Positions 34,021 to 41,229 of a stretch of DNA of 45,806 nucleotides are shown here, piece after piece. How positions within the stretch are numbered: position 1 is the stretch's first letter; each line of letters starts with the position of its first letter. The notes beneath the pieces were generated by a model, which saw only the letters and a list, made by a program, of their open reading frames with translations, was not told the origin of the DNA and did no database searches. The position numbers were made by a program, and so were the translations under genes. Source of the stretch: an uncultured Eubacteriales bacterium (GTDB taxonomy: Bacteria; Bacillota; Clostridia; Oscillospirales; Acutalibacteraceae); assembly GCA_934444365.1 (NCBI GenBank), contig CAKSCM010000014.1:1-45806 (forward strand), written 5' to 3'.

Positions 34021-34065
34021 GGTTGAAGTGCGGAGACTCGAACTCCGTGCCTCTTGGTCCCAAAC
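34020..34065 (-). tRNA. 3' half of tRNA-Pro(UGG), attachment-site remnant
   Basis: Read on the minus strand, this starts in the anticodon loop (TTTGGGA, anticodon UGG), continues with the anticodon-stem 3' strand CCAAG, a T arm CGGAG-TTCGAGT-CTCCG, a 3' acceptor strand CACTTCA, and discriminator plus CCA. Similarity to tRNA-Pro stops at the anticodon stem: the expected CTTGG reads GTTCG, and no D arm or 5' acceptor strand follows. It is therefore not a working tRNA. Such 3' halves are left at the distal end of elements that integrate into tRNA genes, which places the element to the right (higher coordinates). Confidence 0.7.
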
Positions 34066-34490
34066 GAACCTATAAGGGCAATTTCCGCTAAAAATAGCTT
34101 TTTCCGCCCCTTTCCGCTCGGAAAACCGCGCTCTTCGCCACTCTTATCTCCACTGTTTCCGAGTGCTCCGAAACGGTAGGTGGTCTGTTATGTGGTCAAC
34201 AGGGATTTATGCAGAATAATACGCACTACACGCCTCTCGCTCTCACGCGAGAGACTTTTACTTTTATACGGTTATTATAACTCTGAACAACAGCTTGTAC
34301 AAGTCAAAATTTGCACCGCAGTAGACAAAGAAATACAAGAACTCGCGAATGAAGAGTAGAGAAAATTCGGCTGATTTAATATCCAATGTTATTTTAGCCG
34401 AGATTTTTGCCTTGAAGGCGAGAACTTTCACACAAAAATTAAAAACCTACCTATAATTTAATCATTTTGAGATATTTGATTAAATTAAAC
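34066..34490. other. Left end of the genomic island, no gene seen
   Basis: This stretch between the tRNA fragment and the restriction operon has no intact gene. It contains a hairpin CTCTCGC/GCGAGAG (34234-34253) followed by T-rich DNA, and the right copy of the 24-bp direct repeat. On the minus strand a short stop-free remnant reads toward the tRNA fragment, which could be the tail of a lost integrase, but I cannot identify it. Confidence 0.45.
34310..34333 (+). repeat. Direct repeat flanking the att-like site, right copy
   Basis: TTTGCACCGCAGTAGACAAA plus GAAA is the partner of 33866-33889, with two differences. Confidence 0.6.
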
Positions 34491-34519
34491 TTGACAAACA
34501 AAAAAATTACAAATATAAT
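34491..34519 (+). promoter_or_regulatory. Consensus sigma-A promoter of the restriction operon
   Basis: The -35 TTGACA (34491-34496) and -10 TATAAT (34514-34519) are separated by exactly 17 bp. It is the best promoter in the window, in very AT-rich DNA, and lies ~48 nt before the fic start. Confidence 0.9.
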
Positions 34520-34573
34520 ATAATTGCATCATAATAATAAAAATGAGCAAATTGAATTTAGGAAAAGATTGAA

Positions 34574-35632
34574 ATGAGAACTTATGACTACAATAAAAAA
34601 TGGCAACAACTTTTAACTCCCGAAATTGTGACCATGCTTTCACAAATACACGAATTTAAAGGTGAACAGAATCTGTTTATTGAAGCGAAAAGTGATACTC
34701 TTACACAACTTGTTGAAATTGCAAAGATACAAAGTACGGAAGCTTCCAACAAAATTGAGGGAATCTTTACTTCTGATGAACGCTTGAAAAAACTCGTAAC
34801 AAACAAAACAACTCCAAGATCTCGCAACGAGCAAGAGATTGCAGGCTATAGAGATGTGCTTTCAACCATACACGATAGTTATGAATTTATACCAGTCCGT
34901 CCTTCCATCATATTGCAATTGCATCGTGACTTGTATAAGTTCAGCGGTAAATCTATCGGCGGCGCATATAAAAATGCGGATAATGTGATTGCAGAAGAAG
35001 ATAACGAAGGTAATCGTTTTATAAGATTCCAACCGATACCTGCTTGGGAAACACCGAAGTCTATTGAAGCTTTGTGTGATGCGTTTGATGATGCAATAGC
35101 CAGAAATGAAGCGGATCCGTTGCTTATCATTCCGATGTTTATTCTCGACTTCCTTTGTATCCATCCGTTTAACGATGGCAACGGAAGAATGAGCCGACTG
35201 CTGACACTGCTCCTGCTCTATCGTGCAGGTTATATTGTAGGTAAATACATTAGTATCGAAAAGGTTATAGAAACAACCAAAGACACCTATTACGAAGCAT
35301 TGCAAAGCAGCTCACAGGGGTGGCACGAAGAAGAAAATGATTACGCACACTTCGTTAGATATATGTTAGGTGTAATTTTATCAGCATATCGTGACTTTTC
35401 CTCTCGTGTCAGAGTGCTTACAACAAGCGGAATGTCGAAACCTGACCGTATACGAGAAATCATCAAGGATACTCTCGGCAAAATTAAAAAAACAGAAATT
35501 ATGCAAAAATGCCCTGATATCAGCCAGGTGACCGTTCAAAGAACTCTAAATGATCTTATTAAAAACGGTGACATTATAAAAATCGGTGGCGGACGTTATA
35601 CGTCTTATATTTGGAACAGGGAGAAAGAATAA
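34574..35632 (+). CDS. fic: Fic-family protein (class II, self-inhibited) with winged-helix C terminus
   Basis: The 352-residue protein has the Fic active site HPFNDGNGR at 197-205. The N-terminal inhibitory motif (S/T)xxxE(G/N) is at 58-63 (SNKIEG), which places it in class II. Fic enzymes usually transfer AMP from ATP to a hydroxyl side chain. The C-terminal ~80 residues look like a winged helix (IMQKCPDISQVTVQRTLNDLIKNGDI), seen in many Fic proteins next to restriction systems. It overlaps hsdM by one base (TAATG), so the two are translationally coupled. The target is unknown; control of the restriction subunits or self-regulation are both possible. Confidence 0.9.
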   Translation: MRTYDYNKKWQQLLTPEIVTMLSQIHEFKGEQNLFIEAKSDTLTQLVEIAKIQSTEASNKIEGIFTSDERLKKLVTNKTTPRSRNEQEIAGYRDVLSTIHDSYEFIPVRPSIILQLHRDLYKFSGKSIGGAYKNADNVIAEEDNEGNRFIRFQPIPAWETPKSIEALCDAFDDAIARNEADPLLIIPMFILDFLCIHPFNDGNGRMSRLLTLLLLYRAGYIVGKYISIEKVIETTKDTYYEALQSSSQGWHEEENDYAHFVRYMLGVILSAYRDFSSRVRVLTTSGMSKPDRIREIIKDTLGKIKKTEIMQKCPDISQVTVQRTLNDLIKNGDIIKIGGGRYTSYIWNREKE

Positions 35633-37128
35633 TGATTACAGGTGAACTTAAAAATAAAATTGATAGCTTGTGGGATGTTTTTGCCGCAGGCGGTCTCGTA
35701 AATCCTTTGGATGTTATCGAGCAGATTACGTATCTTATGTTTATACGTGACCTCGATGATTCGGATAATCTCCGCGCAAAAGAGAGCGCTATGCTCGGCC
35801 TTCCATACAAGAGCATTTTTGCGGGCGAGGTTACCATCGGCGAACGTAAAGTTGACGGCAGTCAGTTAAAATGGTCAGTATTCCGTGATTTCCCTGCCGG
35901 CAAAATGTATTCCACTATGCAGGAATGGGTGTTCCCATTTATTAAAAATCTTGATGGCAAAAAAGACAGTGCTTATTCCAAATATATGGACGACGCTATC
36001 TTTAAGCTTCCCACCCCACTCCTGCTTTCCAAAGTGGTTGATGCTTTGGATGAAATCTATGCACTTATGGCAAAAGAACAGGATAAGGACGTTCGCGGAG
36101 ATACATACGAATATCTTCTCAATAAAATTGCACAATCGGGTCTTAACGGTCAGTTCCGTACTCCGCGCCATATTATTAAAATGATGGTGGAGATGATGCA
36201 ACCGAAAGCCGATGACGTGATTTGCGATCCTGCGTGTGGTACAAGCGGATTTTTAGTAACCGCAGGCGAATATCTTAAAGAAAATCTTAAAGAAGAAATT
36301 TTCTTTGACAGACAGAAAAAAGACCATTATATGAACCACATGTTCTTCGGTTACGATATGGATCGTACTATGCTTCGTATCGGTGCGATGAATATGATGA
36401 CTCATGGCGTGGAACACCCGTTTATTGAGTACCGCGACAGCCTTTCCGACCAAAATCCCGATAAGGACAAGTATTCCCTTATTCTCGCCAACCCGCCTTT
36501 CAAGGGAAGTCTCGATTATGATACCGTTTCAACCGACCTTTTGAAAGTCTGCAAAACCAAAAAAACAGAACTGCTTTTCTTGGCGCTCTTCCTGCGTATG
36601 CTTCGCATAGGCGGCAGATGCGCATGTATCGTTCCCGACGGTGTTCTCTTCGGTTCGTCCACCGCCCACAAAGCAATTCGTAAAACCATTATTGAAGATA
36701 ACCGCCTTGAAGCTGTTATTTCTATGCCGTCCGGCGTATTTAAGCCCTATGCCGGCGTTTCTACCGCTGTTTTAATATTTACAAAAACCGGACATGGCGG
36801 CACGGACAAGGTGTGGTTTTACGATATGCAGGCGGACGGATTCAGCCTTGACGATAAGCGCACAGAGATAAAAGAAAACGATATTCCCGATATTATCGCG
36901 CGTTTCCACAATCTCGAAGCTGAAGAAGGCAGAGAAAGAACCGAAAAATCCTTCTTTGTTCCTAAGGATGAGATTGTCGGTAACGATTATGACCTTTCAA
37001 TCAACAAGTATAAAAAGACCGAATATATTCCCGTAGAATACCCTTCAACTGCCGAAATTATGACAGATTTACATGAGCTTGAAATGGAGATTGAAAAGGG
37101 TTTGGCTGATTTGGAAGGACTATTATAA
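35632..37128 (+). CDS. hsdM: Type I restriction-modification DNA methyltransferase subunit M
   Basis: I start at ATG 35632, after AGGGAGA and sharing one base with the fic stop; this gives 498 residues. The N-terminal helical domain (~5-130) is of HsdM_N type. The N6-adenine methyltransferase domain carries the SAM motif DPACGTSGF at 199-207 and the catalytic NPPF at 287-290. The C-terminal coil contacts HsdS. It modifies adenine at the site chosen by HsdS. All motifs are intact. It overlaps the next gene by one base. Confidence 0.95.
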   Translation: MITGELKNKIDSLWDVFAAGGLVNPLDVIEQITYLMFIRDLDDSDNLRAKESAMLGLPYKSIFAGEVTIGERKVDGSQLKWSVFRDFPAGKMYSTMQEWVFPFIKNLDGKKDSAYSKYMDDAIFKLPTPLLLSKVVDALDEIYALMAKEQDKDVRGDTYEYLLNKIAQSGLNGQFRTPRHIIKMMVEMMQPKADDVICDPACGTSGFLVTAGEYLKENLKEEIFFDRQKKDHYMNHMFFGYDMDRTMLRIGAMNMMTHGVEHPFIEYRDSLSDQNPDKDKYSLILANPPFKGSLDYDTVSTDLLKVCKTKKTELLFLALFLRMLRIGGRCACIVPDGVLFGSSTAHKAIRKTIIEDNRLEAVISMPSGVFKPYAGVSTAVLIFTKTGHGGTDKVWFYDMQADGFSLDDKRTEIKENDIPDIIARFHNLEAEEGRERTEKSFFVPKDEIVGNDYDLSINKYKKTEYIPVEYPSTAEIMTDLHELEMEIEKGLADLEGLL

Positions 37129-37721
37129 TGATATTCAATTTTAATATGTCATTTACGGACGGTGAGTGGAAAAGTATCATAATTGAATATCTCAGAGTAT
37201 GGACGAGCATTCCATTGACTACTAATGGTGGTTATGATACTGAGGACTTGAAGTTTTTCGACGGATTGCTTGGAACGCTGTTAAAACACACCGAATACCT
37301 TTTGAAAGAATATCCATCTTATTTAGATAAAGAATTTGTTGATTCATGGAAATACCAAGGCAAGTTATACCGTGTAATACATCCAAATTACGTGTTCGAT
37401 AATGATTCAATAGAACCGCACACTGTAATGCCGGAAGTTAATTATCACGGTATGATTACTCATTGGACAAGCGATTATACTTTCGAAGGTTTGTTGGCAA
37501 CTGCCAAAATATTTGATGATGAGGAATACATCATCTTAGAAGCAGATACAGGTGATCATTTAGCTTTTGATGTTAATAAATTCCGACAAGTTAATAATGC
37601 TCAAGAAATATATACGCAAGATGAAAATGAAATCATTTTCCCTATGTATCAAGATAACACCCAAGAATACCGCATGACAATCAAAGAGTTTATCGAGAAA
37701 AAACAGGAGGAAATCCTTTGA
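37128..37721 (+). CDS. Unknown protein between hsdM and hsdS with ART-like motifs
   Basis: The 197-residue protein begins inside the hsdM stop (TAATG). I do not recognise the family. The order of certain residues fits the R-S-E pattern of ADP-ribosyltransferases: LYR (Arg82) after a helical N terminus, THWTSDYTFEG (Ser115), and DENEIIFP, with Glu166-x-Glu168 in the place of the ExE loop. ILEAD (136-140) would be a core strand. If correct it would modify arginine using NAD. The motifs are loose, and the protein may equally be an unrelated RM-associated factor. No signal peptide is present. Confidence 0.55.
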   Translation: MIFNFNMSFTDGEWKSIIIEYLRVWTSIPLTTNGGYDTEDLKFFDGLLGTLLKHTEYLLKEYPSYLDKEFVDSWKYQGKLYRVIHPNYVFDNDSIEPHTVMPEVNYHGMITHWTSDYTFEGLLATAKIFDDEEYIILEADTGDHLAFDVNKFRQVNNAQEIYTQDENEIIFPMYQDNTQEYRMTIKEFIEKKQEEIL

Positions 37722-38254
37722 GAAAATGCAGACGAAACATCACTATCATTAACAATGATATAGATTACGATAAATTAGCTAAAGCAATTGTTGACGCTAA
37801 TGTGCAAAAAAACAACGAAGAAGATAGTGAATCTAAAAGCAAAGAAAAGCTAACCTTTCGCGGTTTCTTCAAATTAATTTATTATATTGTTTTTAATAAA
37901 AAGCAATCGAACGGCACTATGACATCCGGCTTACTTAGCGGTTTAATTGCTCTTGCTTTTAACGGATTGGCATTATTGGGCTTGATTGTATTTGTTTGTG
38001 GAATTTTTGCTGTAGCTAATATTATTAAAAGCTGTGTATGGACATCTGAGTCAATTACAAATAATGTTGCAACGATTTCTTTAATGGTTGCTTTTGTCGT
38101 AATTGTTGGGATGTTTTCATTGATATTCAGAGCTACCGCAAATGAGATGGCAAAAGAAAAAGACCGAGACTATGTTGTTGCGGTATTTTCCGGAATTGTT
38201 AGTTTTGCTGCTTTGATAGTAGCTTTGGTAGCTTTGTTGAAAGGAGTGGGATGA
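37718..38254 (+). CDS. Three-helix membrane protein inside the type I RM operon
   Basis: Translation starts at TTG (37718) after AGGAGG, overlapping the upstream stop by 4 nt. The 178-residue protein has a charged cytoplasmic N terminus and three hydrophobic helices (~70-105, ~118-140, ~152-176). I know of no function for it. A membrane protein between hsdM and hsdS is unusual. It could anchor the restriction complex or act as an effector alongside it. Confidence 0.7.
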   Translation: MRKCRRNITIINNDIDYDKLAKAIVDANVQKNNEEDSESKSKEKLTFRGFFKLIYYIVFNKKQSNGTMTSGLLSGLIALAFNGLALLGLIVFVCGIFAVANIIKSCVWTSESITNNVATISLMVAFVVIVGMFSLIFRATANEMAKEKDRDYVVAVFSGIVSFAALIVALVALLKGVG

Positions 38255-39426
38255 TGGCGCGATTAGGTGATTTGTTTTTACATGTTAGAAATGGTGCTAA
38301 TATCAAACAAGGATTGGATAATACAGGTTATCCAATAACCAGAATTGAAACTATTTCAAACAGAACTGTGAATAGAAATAAAATGGGTTATGCTGGCATA
38401 ACTGATGTGAGCAAATATTCAGATTATATCCTTCAGGATGGTGATATTTTAATGTCACATATCAATAGTGAAATACATCTTGGTAAAACCGCACTTTATG
38501 AAAAAAAGGACAATGAAATCATTATACACGGAATGAATCTTCTTTCTCTTAGACCAAATAAAGATTTAATTGATAGTAAATATGCTTTTTATTATTTATC
38601 ATCGCAAGCTTTTTTAAGACAAATACCAAACATCACAAAAAAATCTGTTAATCAAGCGAGTTTTACCGTTTCTGCCCTTAAAGAATTAGATTTTTCATTA
38701 ACAACTATTGAAGAGCAAAAGAAGGTAGCTAATGATTTAGATAAACTTAACAACCTCATTGAGCTTCGCACGCAACAGCTCTCCAAATTTGATAAACTCG
38801 TCAAATCCCGATTTATCGAACTGTTTGGAGTATATCCTTCAAATCCTAAGGGATGGGAAACGGCCACCATAAGGGATATTGTTGCGGATGTACGTTACGG
38901 ATCCAGCCGTCCCGCTGTGGATGGAGGCAAATATCCATATCTCCGAATGAACAATATTACCTATGGTGGAGAATTGGATTTAACAGACACCAAACGTATT
39001 GACATACCCGATAACGAATTGGATAAGTGTACTGTACGGCGTGGAGATGTGCTTTTCAACCGCACAAACAGTAAAGAGCTAGTCGGAAAGACGTGTGTCT
39101 ATAACCGAGATGAAATGATGGTACTTGCGGGCTTTGTTATTCGTGTCAGAGTTACAGAGCGTGTATTGCCCGAGTTCCTCTCTGCATTCCTAAATACGGA
39201 TTTCTCAAAGCAGATGCTACTTGGAATGTGTAAAGCTGCAATCGGCCAAGCCAATATCAATGCACAAGAGATGCAAAACATTGGAATTTATCTGCCACCC
39301 ACTGAACTGCAACGGCAATTTGTTCAGTTCAAGAAACAGGTCGACAAATCGAAATTGGCAATTCAGCAAAGTCTTGAAAAGCTTGAAACACTAAAAAAAG
39401 CATTAATGCAACAATATTTCGGATGA
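38251..39426 (+). CDS. hsdS: Type I restriction-modification specificity subunit S
   Basis: The 391-residue protein has two target-recognition domains, each followed by a conserved helix: TRD1 ~1-150 with helix LDKLNNLIELRTQQLSKFDK, and TRD2 ~205-345 with helix LEKLETLKKALMQQYFG. The second half has the typical NITYGGELDLTD and GDVLFNRTNS patterns. HsdS sets the bipartite DNA target of the M and R subunits. ATG 38251 and ATG 38254 are adjacent; the ribosome site AAGGAG suits either. I saw no duplicated or silent hsdS genes nearby, so no shuffling system is evident. Confidence 0.92.
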   Translation: MMARLGDLFLHVRNGANIKQGLDNTGYPITRIETISNRTVNRNKMGYAGITDVSKYSDYILQDGDILMSHINSEIHLGKTALYEKKDNEIIIHGMNLLSLRPNKDLIDSKYAFYYLSSQAFLRQIPNITKKSVNQASFTVSALKELDFSLTTIEEQKKVANDLDKLNNLIELRTQQLSKFDKLVKSRFIELFGVYPSNPKGWETATIRDIVADVRYGSSRPAVDGGKYPYLRMNNITYGGELDLTDTKRIDIPDNELDKCTVRRGDVLFNRTNSKELVGKTCVYNRDEMMVLAGFVIRVRVTERVLPEFLSAFLNTDFSKQMLLGMCKAAIGQANINAQEMQNIGIYLPPTELQRQFVQFKKQVDKSKLAIQQSLEKLETLKKALMQQYFG

Positions 39427-39435
39427 GGTGAAACG

Positions 39436-40596
39436 ATGATAGAAAGACGAACAAAAGAAGATAAACCCGTTTTAGCAATCTGTTATGATTTTGATAAAAC
39501 CTTATCTCCTGATGATATGCAAGCACAAGGATATATACAAGAGGTTTTCGGTGATGACGTACAGGCATTTTGGGATGAATGTAAAGATTTGGCCGAAGCC
39601 AATGAGATGGACTCTAATTTAGCGTATATGTTCAAAATGATGGAGCATGCACACGGACGTATTGTATTAACAAGAAAAACATTAAGGGATTACGGTGCCA
39701 AAGTAAAACTGTTCCCCGGTGTTGAAGAATGGTTTGAACGAATCAGAGAGTTTGGTAAAAAACAAGGTGTGATTGTTGAGCATTATATCATATCTTCAGG
39801 TCTTAAAGAAATGATTGAGGGAACGGCCATCGCAAAAGAGTTCGAAAAAATCTACGCAAGTTCCTTTTTGTTTGATGATAAAGAAGTTCCTATTTGGCCG
39901 GCACAAGCCGTTAATTATACAAACAAAACACAGTTTTTGTTTCGAATTGAAAAAGGCACTTTAGATGTTAATGACTCTGGAGTGAATGACAGTTTCGAAC
40001 CTGAGAAAATTCGCGTTCCGTTTAGAAATATAGTGTACATAGGCGATAGTATGACGGATATTCCGTGTATGAAACTTGTAAATGTTAATGGCGGTCATTC
40101 AATAGCAGTGTATGATAATAATACATTAGATAAAACAAAAGCTTTCCAAATGCTAACTGATAATCGTATTAAGTATTTTACACCTGCTGACTATACAGAT
40201 GGGTCAGACTTAGACAAGTTAATAAAAGCTATTATTGTTAGAACGGCATCAAACGAAGCTTTGGAAGAGAAATATTTCGCATGCAAAAAAGAGCGTGACG
40301 ATAGCGAAAATTCAGGCAATGCCAAATATTCACAAGAACACATAAAGTTGATCATCTCTTTAGATGGAAGCCGAAACTTTGAGACTACCCACGCAATTAT
40401 GCCTCGATTGCTGGTTATTGATGACTGGTCGAAAGATGAAATTGAATTGTTACTTGATATAGCATTAAAGCGTCATCCCGTTCGCTATTTGCTTAATGAT
40501 GAAGATGTAAATGCTTTTTACCGAAAAGTAATTAAAATGTTAAAAAAGCCAACTGATAAAGCCAAAGAGGTTTTGAAGCGTTTTGATAAAGAATAA
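39436..40596 (+). CDS. HAD-superfamily phosphatase with C-terminal extension
   Basis: The 386-residue protein has HAD motif I YDFDKTLS (Asp18, Asp20), motif II ISSG (Ser120) and motif IV GDSMTD (203-208), so it is catalytically complete. A cap lies between motifs I and II (~30-105). After the HAD fold comes a ~110-residue helical extension not usual for phosphoserine-type enzymes. The substrate is unknown. It lies 9 nt after hsdS in the restriction operon. It could remove a phosphate or nucleotide linked to the Fic or ART-like partner, which is speculation. Confidence 0.75.
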   Translation: MIERRTKEDKPVLAICYDFDKTLSPDDMQAQGYIQEVFGDDVQAFWDECKDLAEANEMDSNLAYMFKMMEHAHGRIVLTRKTLRDYGAKVKLFPGVEEWFERIREFGKKQGVIVEHYIISSGLKEMIEGTAIAKEFEKIYASSFLFDDKEVPIWPAQAVNYTNKTQFLFRIEKGTLDVNDSGVNDSFEPEKIRVPFRNIVYIGDSMTDIPCMKLVNVNGGHSIAVYDNNTLDKTKAFQMLTDNRIKYFTPADYTDGSDLDKLIKAIIVRTASNEALEEKYFACKKERDDSENSGNAKYSQEHIKLIISLDGSRNFETTHAIMPRLLVIDDWSKDEIELLLDIALKRHPVRYLLNDEDVNAFYRKVIKMLKKPTDKAKEVLKRFDKE

Positions 40597-40620
40597 TACA
40601 AAAATTATTAGGTGATTTGA

Positions 40621-40941
40621 ATGGAAAAATATTTACCCTATATTGCTTCTATCGCATGCGCTATTATTTCCGGAATATCAAGTTATATTGCCGCTCGCAG
40701 ACAGGCAAAATCAGATTTACACAAACTAATGAAGCAACATGAACTTGACATTGAAAAAGAACGTGAAAAATTTTCTATGGAAAAAGAGAAAATGGAAATT
40801 GAACATAAACATCAACTTGAATTAAAGCAAAAAGAAATGGAAAATCAAGTCGGAGCTGATTTGTTTGCGACGATGACAAAAGAATATATGCGTTCTCCGG
40901 CAGGACAAGCACAAATTAGAAATACGGGGAAGAAAAGGTAA
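40621..40941 (+). CDS. Small membrane-anchored coiled-coil protein
   Basis: The 106-residue product has one transmembrane helix (~5-25) and a long charged coiled coil (~30-80, EKEREKFSMEKEKMEIEHKH), then a short polar tail. AGGTGATTTG precedes the ATG. It is the second membrane protein of the operon. Its function is unknown. Confidence 0.6.
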   Translation: MEKYLPYIASIACAIISGISSYIAARRQAKSDLHKLMKQHELDIEKEREKFSMEKEKMEIEHKHQLELKQKEMENQVGADLFATMTKEYMRSPAGQAQIRNTGKKR

Positions 40942-40981
40942 TTTCCTTCTGACTAAAAATTTTTAAAGGAGTTTTTAAAAA

Positions 40982-41206
40982 ATGTATTTTAACGATAGAA
41001 TGTTTAATCCGCAATATGTTAACCAAAATTATTATTTACAATTGCAACAGCAACAGTATTACGAAACTACGCAGAATTTGGAAGTTCAAAAAGCAGTAAA
41101 GGCTGTGCACGATTTATGCGAATCAATAAAAAAATTAGATGAACCACATCAAAAACAAGCGTTTTATTACTGCCTTGCCGAGATGGTGCAGTATTATGAT
41201 TTTTAA
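40982..41206 (+). CDS. 74-aa Gln/Tyr-rich protein in the RM operon
   Basis: AAAGGAG lies 11 nt before the ATG. The first 30 residues are rich in Tyr, Asn and Gln (LQLQQQQYYETTQ). The rest is a helical hairpin (VQKAVKAVHDLCESIKKL ... QAFYYCLAEMV). I recognise no family. Its position directly before hsdR with a good ribosome site supports a real gene. Confidence 0.55.
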   Translation: MYFNDRMFNPQYVNQNYYLQLQQQQYYETTQNLEVQKAVKAVHDLCESIKKLDEPHQKQAFYYCLAEMVQYYDF

Positions 41207-41229
41207 TATTTCCGGAGAGTGGTTTAATT

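Noticed and set aside
34020..34370. tmRNA or complete tRNA gene on the minus strand
   Set aside because: Only the 3' half of a tRNA-Pro is present. No 5' acceptor strand, D arm, tmRNA tag or pseudoknots were found.
38251..39426. Phase-variable hsdS shuffling
   Set aside because: Only one hsdS is present, with no silent partial copies or inverted repeats around it and no recombinase within the operon.
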